Positions 26,743 through 35,148 of a DNA stretch of 64,000 bases are shown piece by piece. The notes beneath the pieces were generated by a model. That model was not told the origin of the DNA and searched no databases. It was given only the letters and a program-made list of their open reading frames with translations. The position numbers and the translations under genes are program-made. This DNA is from RAM1 sp041905405 (GTDB lineage: Bacteria > Pseudomonadota > Gammaproteobacteria > Burkholderiales > Burkholderiaceae_C). The DNA lies in assembly GCA_041905405.1 (NCBI GenBank), contig JAYRLC010000022.1, positions 1-64,000 of the forward strand, read 5' to 3'. Within the stretch, counting starts at the first letter, position 1; every line of letters starts with the position of its first letter.

Positions 26743-27141
26743 CTACGCCTTCCGGAACTGAAAGACGTAGTCATCGCCGTCGAGGTGGATCACTGAGCCG
26801 ATGACTTCGTCTCTGATGAAGAACTCCTTGTCAACGAGACTCGCGTCGTGTCCGTCCTCCACGTGCTTGATCTCCTCGGTCTTGGAGATCACCAAGCGAA
26901 CGGGCCTCTTCTCCGCATAGGCGCGGGCTATGTTGGCTCTGAACTCAGCATTGCCGTGACCAGCCCAGCGGCTCATCTTTCCTGTGAACTCCATTGTGCC
27001 CGGAGGTCCCTTACGGTAGTGATGGTCCCATAGGCTCACAACAAGGGACCCATCAGGTGCCCATGCAGAGACCGACCACTGTGGGTTGCGGAGCTCTGCG
27101 CCATAGCGACGGAACGCTTCGGTGATTCCAAGCTTTGCCAT
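26743..27141 (-). CDS. Integron cassette protein of unknown function
   Basis: A 132-aa hypothetical protein, MAKLGITEAFRRYGAELRNP, with QWSVSAWAPDGSLVVSLWDH and a C-terminal EVIGSVIHLDGDDYVFQFRK. I recognise no domain or catalytic motif; mixed alpha/beta and soluble by composition. Proteins of this look occur in integron cassettes in my recollection. It lies between attC site B and the partial site at 27175, in the same orientation as the next cassette gene, so it is very probably a cassette. Confidence 0.6.
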   Translation of the reverse strand: MAKLGITEAFRRYGAELRNPQWSVSAWAPDGSLVVSLWDHHYRKGPPGTMEFTGKMSRWAGHGNAEFRANIARAYAEKRPVRLVISKTEEIKHVEDGHDASLVDKEFFIRDEVIGSVIHLDGDDYVFQFRKA

Positions 27142-27174
27142 ACAAGCCTATGTGCAGAGTTCGGTGGCTTCGGG

Positions 27175-27225
27175 GTCTAACCAAGCTGTGCATTAACCCC
27201 ATTTCGCGTCCACGCGAAGGGGGTT
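27175..27225 (-). repeat. Partial attC-like site C with hairpin
   Basis: On the minus strand GTTAGAC (27181-27175) fits the R' consensus GTTRRRY, 33 bases upstream of the cassette gene start at 27141. Next to it a strong hairpin pairs 27195-27200 with 27220-27225 and 27203-27209 with 27212-27218 around a 2-base loop. I could not find a matching R'' box, so the far half of the site is missing or degenerate. The hairpin could alternatively be a terminator. Confidence 0.4.
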
Positions 27226-27366
27226 TCAGCAGCCGATGACACGCCTGCTTGCTCAGCACAATTGGATCTCGATTTCTTGGTCGGCATCACCCGTTTTTAG
27301 CCGATCTCGCGCCGTCTGACCATCCTGCATATGGATGATGGGCTGAGTACGGCCTGCTTGCCCCTT
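27226..27366. other. Non-coding junction between cassettes and IS remnant
   Basis: I see no gene, promoter or terminal inverted repeat here. It lies between the last cassette-like sequence and the transposase remnant, and may be debris from the insertions. Confidence 0.4.
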
Positions 27367-27627
27367 TTAGCGCGCGTAGCCCGCCGTGGCCAGTTTGCCG
27401 ATGTTGTGCACCAGGCTGTACAGGTGCCACTGCGTGTTGACTTTGGCGCGGCCTCTGAGCGTGAAGCGGTCCAGCCGCTTGTTGTGGCGGATGTTCGCAA
27501 ACACCGGCTCCACCGTGCCGATGCGCCGGCTGTACAGCGCCCGGCCCGCTTCGCTGTCAATCGCCCGCCTCATCTGCTCGGCAGGGTCTTCCTCGCTTCG
27601 CACGCTCTTGCCGGCGCGGCTGGTCAT
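27367..27627 (-). pseudogene. C-terminal remnant of an IS1182-type transposase
   Basis: About 80 codons match the C-terminal end of IS1182/IS5-like DDE transposases: EEDPAEQMRRAIDSEAGRAL, YSRRIGTVEPVFANIRHNKR, LDRFTLRGRAKVNTQWHLYS, LVHNIGKLA. The catalytic D and D residues and most of the protein are missing upstream. The frame continues antisense into the P450 gene without resemblance, so the 5' part is lost. It marks the right edge of the accessory island. Confidence 0.8.
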
Positions 27628-27690
27628 GTTTCCCCGTTCGCTGGTGGAGCCGCTTGCGCTCGCACGCATCCTGCGCTGTATAACCCAGCC

Positions 27691-28989
27691 ATGACCATCA
27701 CGCCCCCCATGGCCGCTGCCCAGGCGCAAGCCATTGCCACCCGTCTGGACCTGCGCGCCCTGCCCGCTGATTTCTATGCCAACCCCTACCCCGTCTATGC
27801 CTGGCTGCGCGAGCATGAGCCGGTGCGGCGCATGCCCGATGGCTCGTACTTCCTCACGCGCCACGCCGACCTGGTGGCGGTGTACCGCGACGCGCAGTCG
27901 TTCAGCTCCGACAAGAAGGTCGAGTTCACGCCCAAGTACGGCGACGGCGCCCCGCTGCTGCAACACCACACGACCAGCCTCGTCTTCAACGACCCGCCGC
28001 TGCACACGCGCGTGCGCCGGCTCATCATGGGCGCGCTCACGCGCCGTGCCATTGCCGACATGGAGCCGGGCCTCATCACGCTGGTGGACGGGCTGCTGGA
28101 CGCCATCCAGGTCAAGGGCGGCGGCGATCTGATCGAGGATTTCGCGTCGGCCATTCCGGTGGAGATCATCGGCAACCTGCTGGGCGTGCCGCACGCCGAC
28201 CGCGCCCCGCTGCGCGGCTGGTCGCTGGCGATCCTGGGCGCGCTGGAGCCCCGGCTCACGCCCGAGCAGGAGGCGGTGGGCAACCAGAGCGTGAGCGAGT
28301 TCACCGCCTACCTGCGCGAGCTGGTGCGCGACCGCCGCGCCCACCCCGGCGACCCCGAGCACGACGTGCTGACCCGGCTGATCCAGGGTGAGCCGTCCGG
28401 CGAACAGCTCAGCGAAGCCGAGCTGCTGCAGAACTGCGTGTTCATCCTCAACGCCGGCCACGAGACCACCACCAACCTGATCGGCAACGCGCTGGTCGCG
28501 CTGCAGGAATGGCCCGATGAAAAGGCCCGGCTGCTCGCGCGCATGGCCGCGGCCACGGATGCCGCGGCGCTGGAAGCCGTGATGACGCCCGCCGTGGATG
28601 AGTTCCTGCGCTTCGAGTCGTCCAACCAGTTGGGCAACCGGCGCGCGGTCAAAGCCTGCACCGTGGGCGGCGTCGCGCTGGAACCCGGCGCGCTGGTCAC
28701 GCTGTGCATTGGCGCGGCCAACCGCGACCCGGCGCAGTTCACCAACCCCGACGTGCTGGACCTGTCACGCGGGACGGGCGACGGAGCCGGCGCATCCGGC
28801 AACCGCCACCTGGCCTTTGGCTTCGGCATCCACCAGTGCGCCGGCCTGAGCCTGGCGCGGCTGGAGGGGCGCATCGCCCTCGGCCGGTTCCTGCAACGGT
28901 TTCCGGGCTACCGGCTCACGGCCGCGCCGCAGCGCGGGGGTCGCGCACGTTTCAGGGGGTTCTTGCACGCGCCGTTTGCCACCGCCTAA
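27691..28989 (+). CDS. Cytochrome P450
   Basis: A 432-aa soluble bacterial P450 monooxygenase. The I-helix oxygen-activation motif AGHETT is at residues 255-260, the K-helix ExxR at E304-FL-R307, and the haem-cysteine loop FGFGIHQCAG has Cys383. The substrate is not predictable. No ferredoxin or ferredoxin reductase gene lies nearby. I chose ATG 27691 (MTITPPMAAAQ); upstream sequence in frame belongs to the IS remnant region. A TATAAC at 27679-27684 is close to the start codon, with no good -35 at standard spacing. Confidence 0.93.
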   Translation: MTITPPMAAAQAQAIATRLDLRALPADFYANPYPVYAWLREHEPVRRMPDGSYFLTRHADLVAVYRDAQSFSSDKKVEFTPKYGDGAPLLQHHTTSLVFNDPPLHTRVRRLIMGALTRRAIADMEPGLITLVDGLLDAIQVKGGGDLIEDFASAIPVEIIGNLLGVPHADRAPLRGWSLAILGALEPRLTPEQEAVGNQSVSEFTAYLRELVRDRRAHPGDPEHDVLTRLIQGEPSGEQLSEAELLQNCVFILNAGHETTTNLIGNALVALQEWPDEKARLLARMAAATDAAALEAVMTPAVDEFLRFESSNQLGNRRAVKACTVGGVALEPGALVTLCIGAANRDPAQFTNPDVLDLSRGTGDGAGASGNRHLAFGFGIHQCAGLSLARLEGRIALGRFLQRFPGYRLTAAPQRGGRARFRGFLHAPFATA

Positions 28990-29015
28990 ACTGCGGCAGA
29001 CAGGAGACAAGCCCC

Positions 29016-29351
29016 ATGAACACGACCGCTGCCGCCGCGACCGTCGATCCCCGCGCCTTCAAGAGCTTCGCCGAGTTCTACCCGTTCTACCTCAAGGAGC
29101 ACAGCAACCGCACCTGCCGCCGCCTGCATTTCGTGGGCTCGTCGCTGGGTCTGGTGTGCCTGGCGCTGGCGGTGGTGCAGCGCAATCCGCTGTGGATTCT
29201 GGCGGGTCTGCTGTGCGGCTACGCGTTTGCCTGGATCGGCCATTTCGGGTTTGAAAAGAACAAGCCCGCCAGCTTCAAGCGCCCGCTGTACAGCTTCATG
29301 GGCGACTGGGTCATGTACAAGGACCTGTGGACGGGACGCATCCTGTTCTGA
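29016..29351 (+). CDS. Mpo1-like/DUF962 membrane protein
   Basis: A 111-aa protein of the DUF962 (Mpo1-like) family, small proteins with two close transmembrane helices. Yeast Mpo1 is an Fe(II)-dependent dioxygenase for alpha-oxidation of 2-hydroxy fatty acids. The signature FYLKEHSNRTCRRLHFVGSS and AWIGHFGFEKNKPASFKRPL with the conserved histidines is present, and helices lie around residues 48-80. CAGGAGAC precedes the ATG. It lies 26 bases after the P450 gene, perhaps cotranscribed. Activity in bacteria is inferred only. Confidence 0.85.
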   Translation: MNTTAAAATVDPRAFKSFAEFYPFYLKEHSNRTCRRLHFVGSSLGLVCLALAVVQRNPLWILAGLLCGYAFAWIGHFGFEKNKPASFKRPLYSFMGDWVMYKDLWTGRILF

Positions 29352-29364
29352 CTGCGCCGCGGCA

Positions 29365-30357
29365 TCAGCGCGGCCCCAGGCCAAATTCGCGGGCCAGCGC
29401 GCGGTAGCGCGCCATGTGCTGTGCAATCTGCTCCTGCAATGCGGCTCCCGTCGCCGGTGCGGCCGCGAGGCCTGCCTGGGCCAGCGCCTGCGCGTACCGC
29501 GGATGCGCCAGCGCCTGCGTGAAGGCATCCACCCACTGCCGATAGGCCGCATCGGGCACCTGCGGCCCCACGTACACGCCGCGCAGGATCGGCCAGCGGA
29601 TGTCGTAGCCCTGCTCCCTGGCCGTGGGCACGTTCGCCCACGCGCCGCCCAGGCGCTGGTCGGCCAGCACCGCCAGCACGCGCACGGGCATGCCCTTTTG
29701 CATCTGGCGCGCGACTTCGGCCGCGTCTCCGGCCAGCACCTGCACGTGGCCGCCCGCCAGCGCGCCCAGTGCCTCGCCGCCACCTTCGAACGCCACGAAG
29801 CGCATGGTCTTGTGGCTTACGCCCGCCGCCCGCGCCAGCAGCGCGGCCTTCATCCAGTCCTGGCTGCCAATGGTGCCGCCCGCGCCGAACACCACGCCCT
29901 GCGGGTTGCGCTTGAGCGCCGCCACCAGGTCGCCCAGGGACGCATAGGGCGCGTCGCGCCGCACGGCGATCACGCCATGGTCCATGCCCAGCGCCGCCAC
30001 CCAGCGCACGTCGCGTTCGCTGTGCGGGCCGAAGCGGCCCTGCGCCAGGTTCAGCAGCGATCCGGCCGAGAACGCGACCAGAGTGGCCGCGTCGGCCGGC
30101 TGCTGGCGCACCACGGTGTTGAACGCCAGCGCGCCAATGCCGCCGGGCTGGTAGACCGTGGGCAGCGCACTGGCCTGCGCCGGGATCTGGCCCGCGGCCT
30201 GCAGCCCCGTGCGCGCAAGCTCGCAGGTCAGGTCAAAGCCGCCGCCGGGCTTGGCGGGCGCCACGCAGCGCGCGCCGTCGGGCAGCGCGGCATGCACGGC
30301 CTGCACTGCCTGCACGGTGGTGACGGCCATGAAGACGAGTGCGGCGATGCGCTTCAT
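29365..30357 (-). CDS. tctC: TctC/Bug-family solute-binding protein
   Basis: A 330-aa periplasmic receptor of the tripartite tricarboxylate transporter (TTT) family, with signal peptide MKRIAALVFMAVTTVQAVQA. Family motifs: AKPGGGFDLTCELARTGLQA, YQPGGIGALAFN, VFGAGGTIGSQDW, VPTAREQGYDIRWPIL. Two cysteines (C in DGARCVAP and DLTCEL) are typical of the TctC subgroup. Its start overlaps the stop of the sensor kinase gene upstream (ATGA), giving an operon tctD-tctE-tctC. No tctA/tctB membrane genes are in the window. Ligand probably a carboxylate. Confidence 0.88.
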   Translation of the reverse strand: MKRIAALVFMAVTTVQAVQAVHAALPDGARCVAPAKPGGGFDLTCELARTGLQAAGQIPAQASALPTVYQPGGIGALAFNTVVRQQPADAATLVAFSAGSLLNLAQGRFGPHSERDVRWVAALGMDHGVIAVRRDAPYASLGDLVAALKRNPQGVVFGAGGTIGSQDWMKAALLARAAGVSHKTMRFVAFEGGGEALGALAGGHVQVLAGDAAEVARQMQKGMPVRVLAVLADQRLGGAWANVPTAREQGYDIRWPILRGVYVGPQVPDAAYRQWVDAFTQALAHPRYAQALAQAGLAAAPATGAALQEQIAQHMARYRALAREFGLGPR

Positions 30358-31745
30358 GCGTGCGGCCACCACAGCACGGCCTTCAGCCCCGGCCCGTCGT
30401 CGCGCGGCTCCACACGCAGCCGCCCGCCGTGGCGCGCCATGACCGATTCGGCAATCGCCAGGCCCAGGCCGCTGCCGCTGCTGGCACGCCCCTTGGCAAA
30501 CCGCTGGCCCAGGCGTTGCAGCAGGGCCGCGTCCACGCCGGGGCCGTCGTCCAGCACGGCCAGGCTGCAGCCCAGCGCATCCGACGCGGCCTGCACCGTC
30601 ACCACGCCCTGCGCGCGGCCGTGGTGGATGGCGTTGTGCAGCAGGTTGGCCAGCGCCTGCCCCAGCAGGGCGCGGTCGCCGCTGGCGCGGCACACCTCGG
30701 GCGCGTCCACGCCCAGGTCGATGCCGCGTTCGCGCGCCTGCGCCAGCTGGGCCAGCGCCGCTTCGCGCGCCAGTTCGCCGGCGTCAAACGGCTCGGGCTG
30801 CACGGCGGCGGCGTCGCTGCGCGCCAGCGCCAGCAGCTGGTTGGTGGCGCGCACGGCGTTGTCCAGCGCGGCCGACAGCGCCTCAAGCGCCTGACGCATG
30901 CGCACCGGGTCGGGCTCGCGCAGCGCATAGTCGGCCTGGGCGCGCAGCGTGGCCAGCGGCGTGCGCAACTGGTGCGACGCATCGTCGATGAAGCTGCGGC
31001 GCTCGTCCATGAGCGCGTCGGTGCGCGCCAGCTGCTCGTTCACGGCGTCAACCAGTGGCGCGATGTCGCGCGGCAGGCCGCCGGCCTCCAGCGGCCGCAG
31101 GTCGTCGGGCGCGCGGGCGGCGGTCAGCTGCGCCAGGCGCGACACCGGCCGCAGCGCCACCCACAGCGCCAGCGCGATGCTGCCCACCATGGCCGCCAGC
31201 AGGGCCGCGTCGCGCAGCGCCGCCCGCCGCACGAAGCGCGCGGTGAACTGCGCGCGTGATGCCGTGCTTTCGGCCACCTGGATCATCACGTCCTGCGCCG
31301 TGCCCACGGGCTGTTCCAGCGGGCGCACCCAGGCGCCCACGCGCACCGATTCGCCGAAGTACGTGGCGTCGTAGAACACGGGCTCGCCCGGCGCCGGCGT
31401 GCGCGGCGGCGCGGGCAGGTCGGGGTGGCCGATCTCCACCAGGCCATCCGTCGTGGCCACGCGAAAGTACACGTCGCCCGTGGCCGTGAGCTGGAAAAAT
31501 TCAAACAGCCGGTACGGCAGCTCCACCGCGAGCCCGCCGGACGCGGTGGACACGTTCAGGTCCAGCGCCTTCATCGCGCCCAGCAGGGAGCGGTCGTAGG
31601 CGGCGTTGGCCGAGCCCACGGCATCGGCATGGGTGGCCCACAGGCTGAGCGCCGCCACGCCCAGCATGGCCGGCAGCAGCAGCGCCAGCAGCTGCGTGCG
31701 CAGGCTGGCCCTACGCGCCAGGCTGCGGATGCGGCTCCAGGACAT
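30354..31745 (-). CDS. tctE: Sensor histidine kinase (TctE type)
   Basis: A 463-aa membrane histidine kinase. TM1 (about residues 18-38), periplasmic 2CSK-type sensor region, TM2 (about 183-203), HAMP-like linker, then DHp with the phospho-acceptor box DDASHQLRTPLATLRAQADY and a CATPase domain (N box LLHNAIHHG, G1 DDGPGVD, G2 GSGLGLAIA). It partners the response regulator immediately upstream (35-base overlap) and is coupled to the Bug receptor gene downstream, as in TctDE systems that sense tri- or dicarboxylates. Confidence 0.9.
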   Translation of the reverse strand: MSWSRIRSLARRASLRTQLLALLLPAMLGVAALSLWATHADAVGSANAAYDRSLLGAMKALDLNVSTASGGLAVELPYRLFEFFQLTATGDVYFRVATTDGLVEIGHPDLPAPPRTPAPGEPVFYDATYFGESVRVGAWVRPLEQPVGTAQDVMIQVAESTASRAQFTARFVRRAALRDAALLAAMVGSIALALWVALRPVSRLAQLTAARAPDDLRPLEAGGLPRDIAPLVDAVNEQLARTDALMDERRSFIDDASHQLRTPLATLRAQADYALREPDPVRMRQALEALSAALDNAVRATNQLLALARSDAAAVQPEPFDAGELAREAALAQLAQARERGIDLGVDAPEVCRASGDRALLGQALANLLHNAIHHGRAQGVVTVQAASDALGCSLAVLDDGPGVDAALLQRLGQRFAKGRASSGSGLGLAIAESVMARHGGRLRVEPRDDGPGLKAVLWWPHA

Positions 31746-32412
31746 AGCCCAGCCCCCGGTAGGTATGGATGCGGACGCCGCTGCCGTCCAGCCGCCGGCG
31801 CAGGCGGTGCAGCAGCACGTCCACGGCGCTGCTCTGCACGTCCTCTTCGTCGCTGAACACGCGGTCCATGAGCTGCTGGCGCGTCACGGGCTCGCCGCTT
31901 TTCTGCACCAGCACGCGCAGCGCCGCCTGCTCGCGCGGGGACAGCGACAGCACCTCGTCGGCCAGCGTGAAGCGGCGCGTGACGGTGTCGAACTGCAGCG
32001 GCCCGCAGGCCAGGCGCGGATGCTCGCTGCCGCGCGCGCGGCGGATCAGGGCCGTCAGGCGCGCTTCCAGTTCGGCCAGCGCGAACGGTTTGGCCAGGAA
32101 ATCGTCGGCGCCTTCGTTCAGTGTGCTCACGCGCTCGGCCAGCGAGTCGCGGGCCGTGAGCACCAGCACGGGCAACCGCTGGTCGCGGGCGCGCAGGCGG
32201 CGCAGCACCTCATGCCCGCCGCGGCCCGGCAGGCCCAGGTCCAGCACCAGCACGTCGTAGGGCGCCGTGCGGCCGTCGCCCTGCCCGCCTTCCAGCGCGG
32301 TTTCGGCCAGCCGGCCGTCGTCGACCCAGTCCACGCGAAAACCGGCCTGCTCCAGCGCGCGGGCGAGCCATTCGCCCAGTTCGCGTTCGTCTTCGGCCAG
32401 CAGGATGCGCAT
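31711..32412 (-). CDS. tctD: OmpR-family response regulator (TctD type)
   Basis: A 233-aa two-component regulator. The receiver domain has the acidic pair in AEDERE, the phospho-acceptor in VLVLDLGLPGRGG, and K in FLAKPFALAELEARL. A winged-helix DNA-binding domain follows (LSPREQAALRVLVQKSGEPV, VDVLLHRLRRRLDGSGVRIH). I chose ATG 32412, MRILLAEDE, the canonical N-terminus. Divergent from the Bug gene at 32514, which it probably controls, together with its own operon. Confidence 0.92.
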   Translation of the reverse strand: MRILLAEDERELGEWLARALEQAGFRVDWVDDGRLAETALEGGQGDGRTAPYDVLVLDLGLPGRGGHEVLRRLRARDQRLPVLVLTARDSLAERVSTLNEGADDFLAKPFALAELEARLTALIRRARGSEHPRLACGPLQFDTVTRRFTLADEVLSLSPREQAALRVLVQKSGEPVTRQQLMDRVFSDEEDVQSSAVDVLLHRLRRRLDGSGVRIHTYRGLGYVLEPHPQPGA

Positions 32413-32513
32413 GGCGGGGATTGTGCGCCCGCGCGGGGCCGCCGCCTGAAAGGCAATTGATAGGTCGGCTCTGGCAGCATCACCCCATTCACAACGGCAA
32501 TCTGGAGACAACC

Positions 32514-33494
32514 ATGACCATCCTGCAACGGCGCACCGTTCTGCTGGCCGCCACCGGCGCGGCCGCCGCCACCTTCGCCCCTGCCCTGCGCGCGCAGGCC
32601 TGGCCCAGCAAACCCATCCGTTTTGTCGTGCCGTTCGCGCCGGGGGGCAGCTCGGAAATCATCGCGCGCGCCACCGCAGGCGAGTTGACGAAAATCCTGG
32701 GCCAGAACGTGTTCGTGGACAACAAGCCCGGCGCGTCCGGCAACATCGCCATGTCCGAAGTCGCGCGCGCCGACGACCAGCACACGGTCGTGCTCAGCCA
32801 CATCGGCACGCTGGCCGTGAACCCGTATATCTACGCCCGCCTGCCCTATGACGCCGACAAGGATTTCCGCCCCGTGTCGCTGCTGGCCAAGGTGCCCAGC
32901 CTGTACCTGGTGCACCCCGACGTGCCGGCCAGAAACCTGCGCGAATTTATCGCCCTGGCCAAAAAGAGCCCGGGCCGGCTGAACTATGGCTCGGCCGGCA
33001 ATGGCAGCGCGGGCCATCTGGCCATGGAATACCTGAAGATGGCCAGCGACACCTTCATCACCCACGTGCCCTACCGTGGCACGGGCCCGCAGCTCACGGA
33101 CCTGCTGGCCGGCCGGCTGGAGGCCGCTTCCGTCGGCGCGGCGGCCGTCATGCAGTTCGTCAAGACCGGCAAGCTGCGCTGCATCGCCACCGGCACGGCG
33201 CAGCGCATCCCGCAGTTGCCCGACGTTCCGACCGTCGCCGAGCAGGGTTACCCCAACTTCGAGATGACGCAGTGGTACGGCATGCATGCGCCGTCATCGA
33301 TCCCCGCAGCCGCCGTCGAAAAGCTTGCCGCCGGCTGCGCCGCCGCCATCAAGGCCCCGGCCACGGTGGAGCGTCTGGCGCTGGATGCGGCCATTCCCGT
33401 GGGCAGCACGCCAGCGGACTTTGCGAAGTTCATCGCGACGGAACGCACGCGCTGGAAGGCGGTGATCGCCCGCGCGGGCATCAAGGCTGATTGA
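32514..33494 (+). CDS. Bug-family tripartite tricarboxylate transporter substrate-binding protein
   Basis: A 326-aa periplasmic receptor with a signal peptide containing twin arginines (QRRTVLLAATGAAAATFAPA). Core Bug motifs: WPSKPIRFVVPFAPGGSSEI, VDNKPGASGNIAMSEVARA, NYGSAGNGSAGHLAMEYLK, VPYRGTGPQLTDLLAGRLE, LPDVPTVAEQGYP. Divergently oriented 101 bases from tctD, so likely regulated by TctD-TctE. CTGGAGAC precedes the start. Ligand unknown, probably a carboxylate; no membrane components nearby. Confidence 0.9.
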   Translation: MTILQRRTVLLAATGAAAATFAPALRAQAWPSKPIRFVVPFAPGGSSEIIARATAGELTKILGQNVFVDNKPGASGNIAMSEVARADDQHTVVLSHIGTLAVNPYIYARLPYDADKDFRPVSLLAKVPSLYLVHPDVPARNLREFIALAKKSPGRLNYGSAGNGSAGHLAMEYLKMASDTFITHVPYRGTGPQLTDLLAGRLEAASVGAAAVMQFVKTGKLRCIATGTAQRIPQLPDVPTVAEQGYPNFEMTQWYGMHAPSSIPAAAVEKLAAGCAAAIKAPATVERLALDAAIPVGSTPADFAKFIATERTRWKAVIARAGIKAD

Positions 33495-33516
33495 TCCGGC
33501 ACCGGCAGCGCGTTCC

Positions 33517-34719
33517 CTACAGCGCCTGGCGCAGCGTGAGCTTCATCAGCCCGCTATGGGCCAGCAGCGCCTGGCTGGCCGGCGCGGGTGCCAGCAGCAG
33601 GTGGCGCACCAGCGGTTCCATGACCGTGGCGTCAGGGTCCGCCAGCAGCAGGTAGCGGGTGGCGGCTTCGTCCTCGACCTCGTTCAGGCGGCCGACCCAG
33701 TCCAGCGCCGTGAGTGTTTCCAGCACGGGCGCGAGCTGCAGTGCATCGACCTGCAGCGCATGCGCCAGCTCGTCGCCGCTCAAGCCCCGGCGCGCGGTGG
33801 GACGGGTGCGTTCGAGCTGCTGGAGCACCTCCAGCGCCAGCTGGAACTGCCAGCCGTGGCCGCCGCCGCGCCGCGCCACGCCCTGCATCAGGCTGGGCAG
33901 GTACGCGGCCACCACCGCGCCCAACAGTACGATGACCCAGGCCATGTAGATCCACACGAGCAGGATGGGCAGCGTCGCGAACGCGCCATACACCGCCGAA
34001 TAGGTCGGCACCATGCCGATGTACAGCGCCAGCAGGTTCTTGGCCGCCTCAATTCCCACGGCGGCAAACAGACCGCCAGACAGCGCATGGCTGCGCCGCA
34101 CGTGCGTGTTGGGCACGTAGCGGTACAGGGCCGACAGCCCGATCCACATGAGCAGGAACTCCAGCACGTCCAGCAAAAAGCGCACGCCGCCCGGCATGGC
34201 GCCCACCAGGCCGCGCGACGCCGACACCACGTACGACGTGAGCGCCAGGCTCGCGCCCAGCAGCAGCGGGCCCAGCGTCATGGCGGCCCAGTACACCAGC
34301 ACGCGCTGCGCGAACGGGCGCGGCCGCTTGACGCGCCAGATGTTGTTGAGCGTGCGGTCGATGGTCAGGATCAGCGCCAGCGCGGTGACGAACAGCACGC
34401 CCAGGCCCACGGAGCCCAGGCGGCTCGCCTTGCCCGCGAACTGCGTGAGGTAGCCCAGCACCTGGCGCGCGATCGCGTCCGGCACCAGGCTTTGCACCAG
34501 CCAGGTCTGCAGCGTGCCCTGTAGCTTGCCGAACATGGGAAAGGCCGTGAACACGGCCAGCGCCACCGTAAAGAACGGCACGAGCGCAATGGTCGTGGTA
34601 AAGGTGAGGCTGCTGGCCGTCAGGCCCAGGCGGTCTTCGCGGAAGCGCTCCTGGAGCGTGAGCGCCGTCGTGCGCCACGGAAAGGCCGACAGGTCCGCAA
34701 GCAGTTGCCGAAAGTTCAT
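33517..34719 (-). CDS. YihY/BrkB-family inner membrane protein
   Basis: A 400-aa membrane protein of the YihY/virulence factor BrkB family (formerly annotated ribonuclease BN). About six transmembrane helices occupy residues 30-290 (SLTFTTTIALVPFFTVALAV, LGSVGLGVLFVTALALILTI, LLALYIGMVPTYSAVYGAFA). The cytoplasmic C-terminal domain (about 300-400) resembles a winged helix. The family signature ALVPFFTVALAVFTAFP is present. Function remains unclear. Start at ATG 34719, MNFRQLLADLSAFPWRT. Divergent from the DUF2069 gene 21 bases away. Confidence 0.9.
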   Translation of the reverse strand: MNFRQLLADLSAFPWRTTALTLQERFREDRLGLTASSLTFTTTIALVPFFTVALAVFTAFPMFGKLQGTLQTWLVQSLVPDAIARQVLGYLTQFAGKASRLGSVGLGVLFVTALALILTIDRTLNNIWRVKRPRPFAQRVLVYWAAMTLGPLLLGASLALTSYVVSASRGLVGAMPGGVRFLLDVLEFLLMWIGLSALYRYVPNTHVRRSHALSGGLFAAVGIEAAKNLLALYIGMVPTYSAVYGAFATLPILLVWIYMAWVIVLLGAVVAAYLPSLMQGVARRGGGHGWQFQLALEVLQQLERTRPTARRGLSGDELAHALQVDALQLAPVLETLTALDWVGRLNEVEDEAATRYLLLADPDATVMEPLVRHLLLAPAPASQALLAHSGLMKLTLRQAL

Positions 34720-34740
34720 CGCCGCTATGATGCCATCGCC

Positions 34741-35148
34741 ATGCCCGAGTCCCCGCCCCCTGCCCCGCCCGCCACACCGATCCCCGCCACCCATGTCCGA
34801 CTCACGCGCAACCTGGCCGTGGGCAGCCTGCTGGGGCTGATCGTGCTGGGCCTGCTGTGGGAGCTGTGGCTCGCACCCGTGCGGCCCGGCGGGTCGTGGC
34901 TCGCGCTCAAGGTGCTGCCGCTGTGCATTCCGCTGGCAGGCCTGCTGAAGAACCGCATGTACACCTACCGTTGGGTCAGCCTGCTCGTGTGGCTGTACTT
35001 CACCGAGGGCGTTGTGCGCGCCTACAGCGACCGCGCGCCCAGTTCTTACCTGGCGCTGGTCGAAGTGTTGCTGTGCCTGACCCTGTTTGCCGCCTGCGCG
35101 CTGCATGTGCGGCTGCGCCTGAAATCCGTCCGCCATGAAGCTGCTTGA
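34741..35148 (+). CDS. DUF2069 membrane protein
   Basis: A 135-aa predicted inner-membrane protein of the DUF2069 family, with a Pro-rich N-terminus (PESPPPAPPATPIPA) and four hydrophobic segments (LAVGSLLGLIVLGLLWELWL, LALKVLPLCIPLAGLL, WVSLLVWLYFTEGVVRAYS, YLALVEVLLCLTLFAACALH). No known function. It overlaps the start of the next gene by 14 bases, so the two are probably cotranscribed. A longer reading from 34705 is possible but less likely. Confidence 0.85.
   Translation: MPESPPPAPPATPIPATHVRLTRNLAVGSLLGLIVLGLLWELWLAPVRPGGSWLALKVLPLCIPLAGLLKNRMYTYRWVSLLVWLYFTEGVVRAYSDRAPSSYLALVEVLLCLTLFAACALHVRLRLKSVRHEAA

Noticed and set aside
27226..27366. Possible attI site or integrase gene beside the cassettes
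   Set aside because: No tyrosine-recombinase motif is visible in any frame between 25.9 and 27.7 kb, and the sequence has no recognisable attI features.
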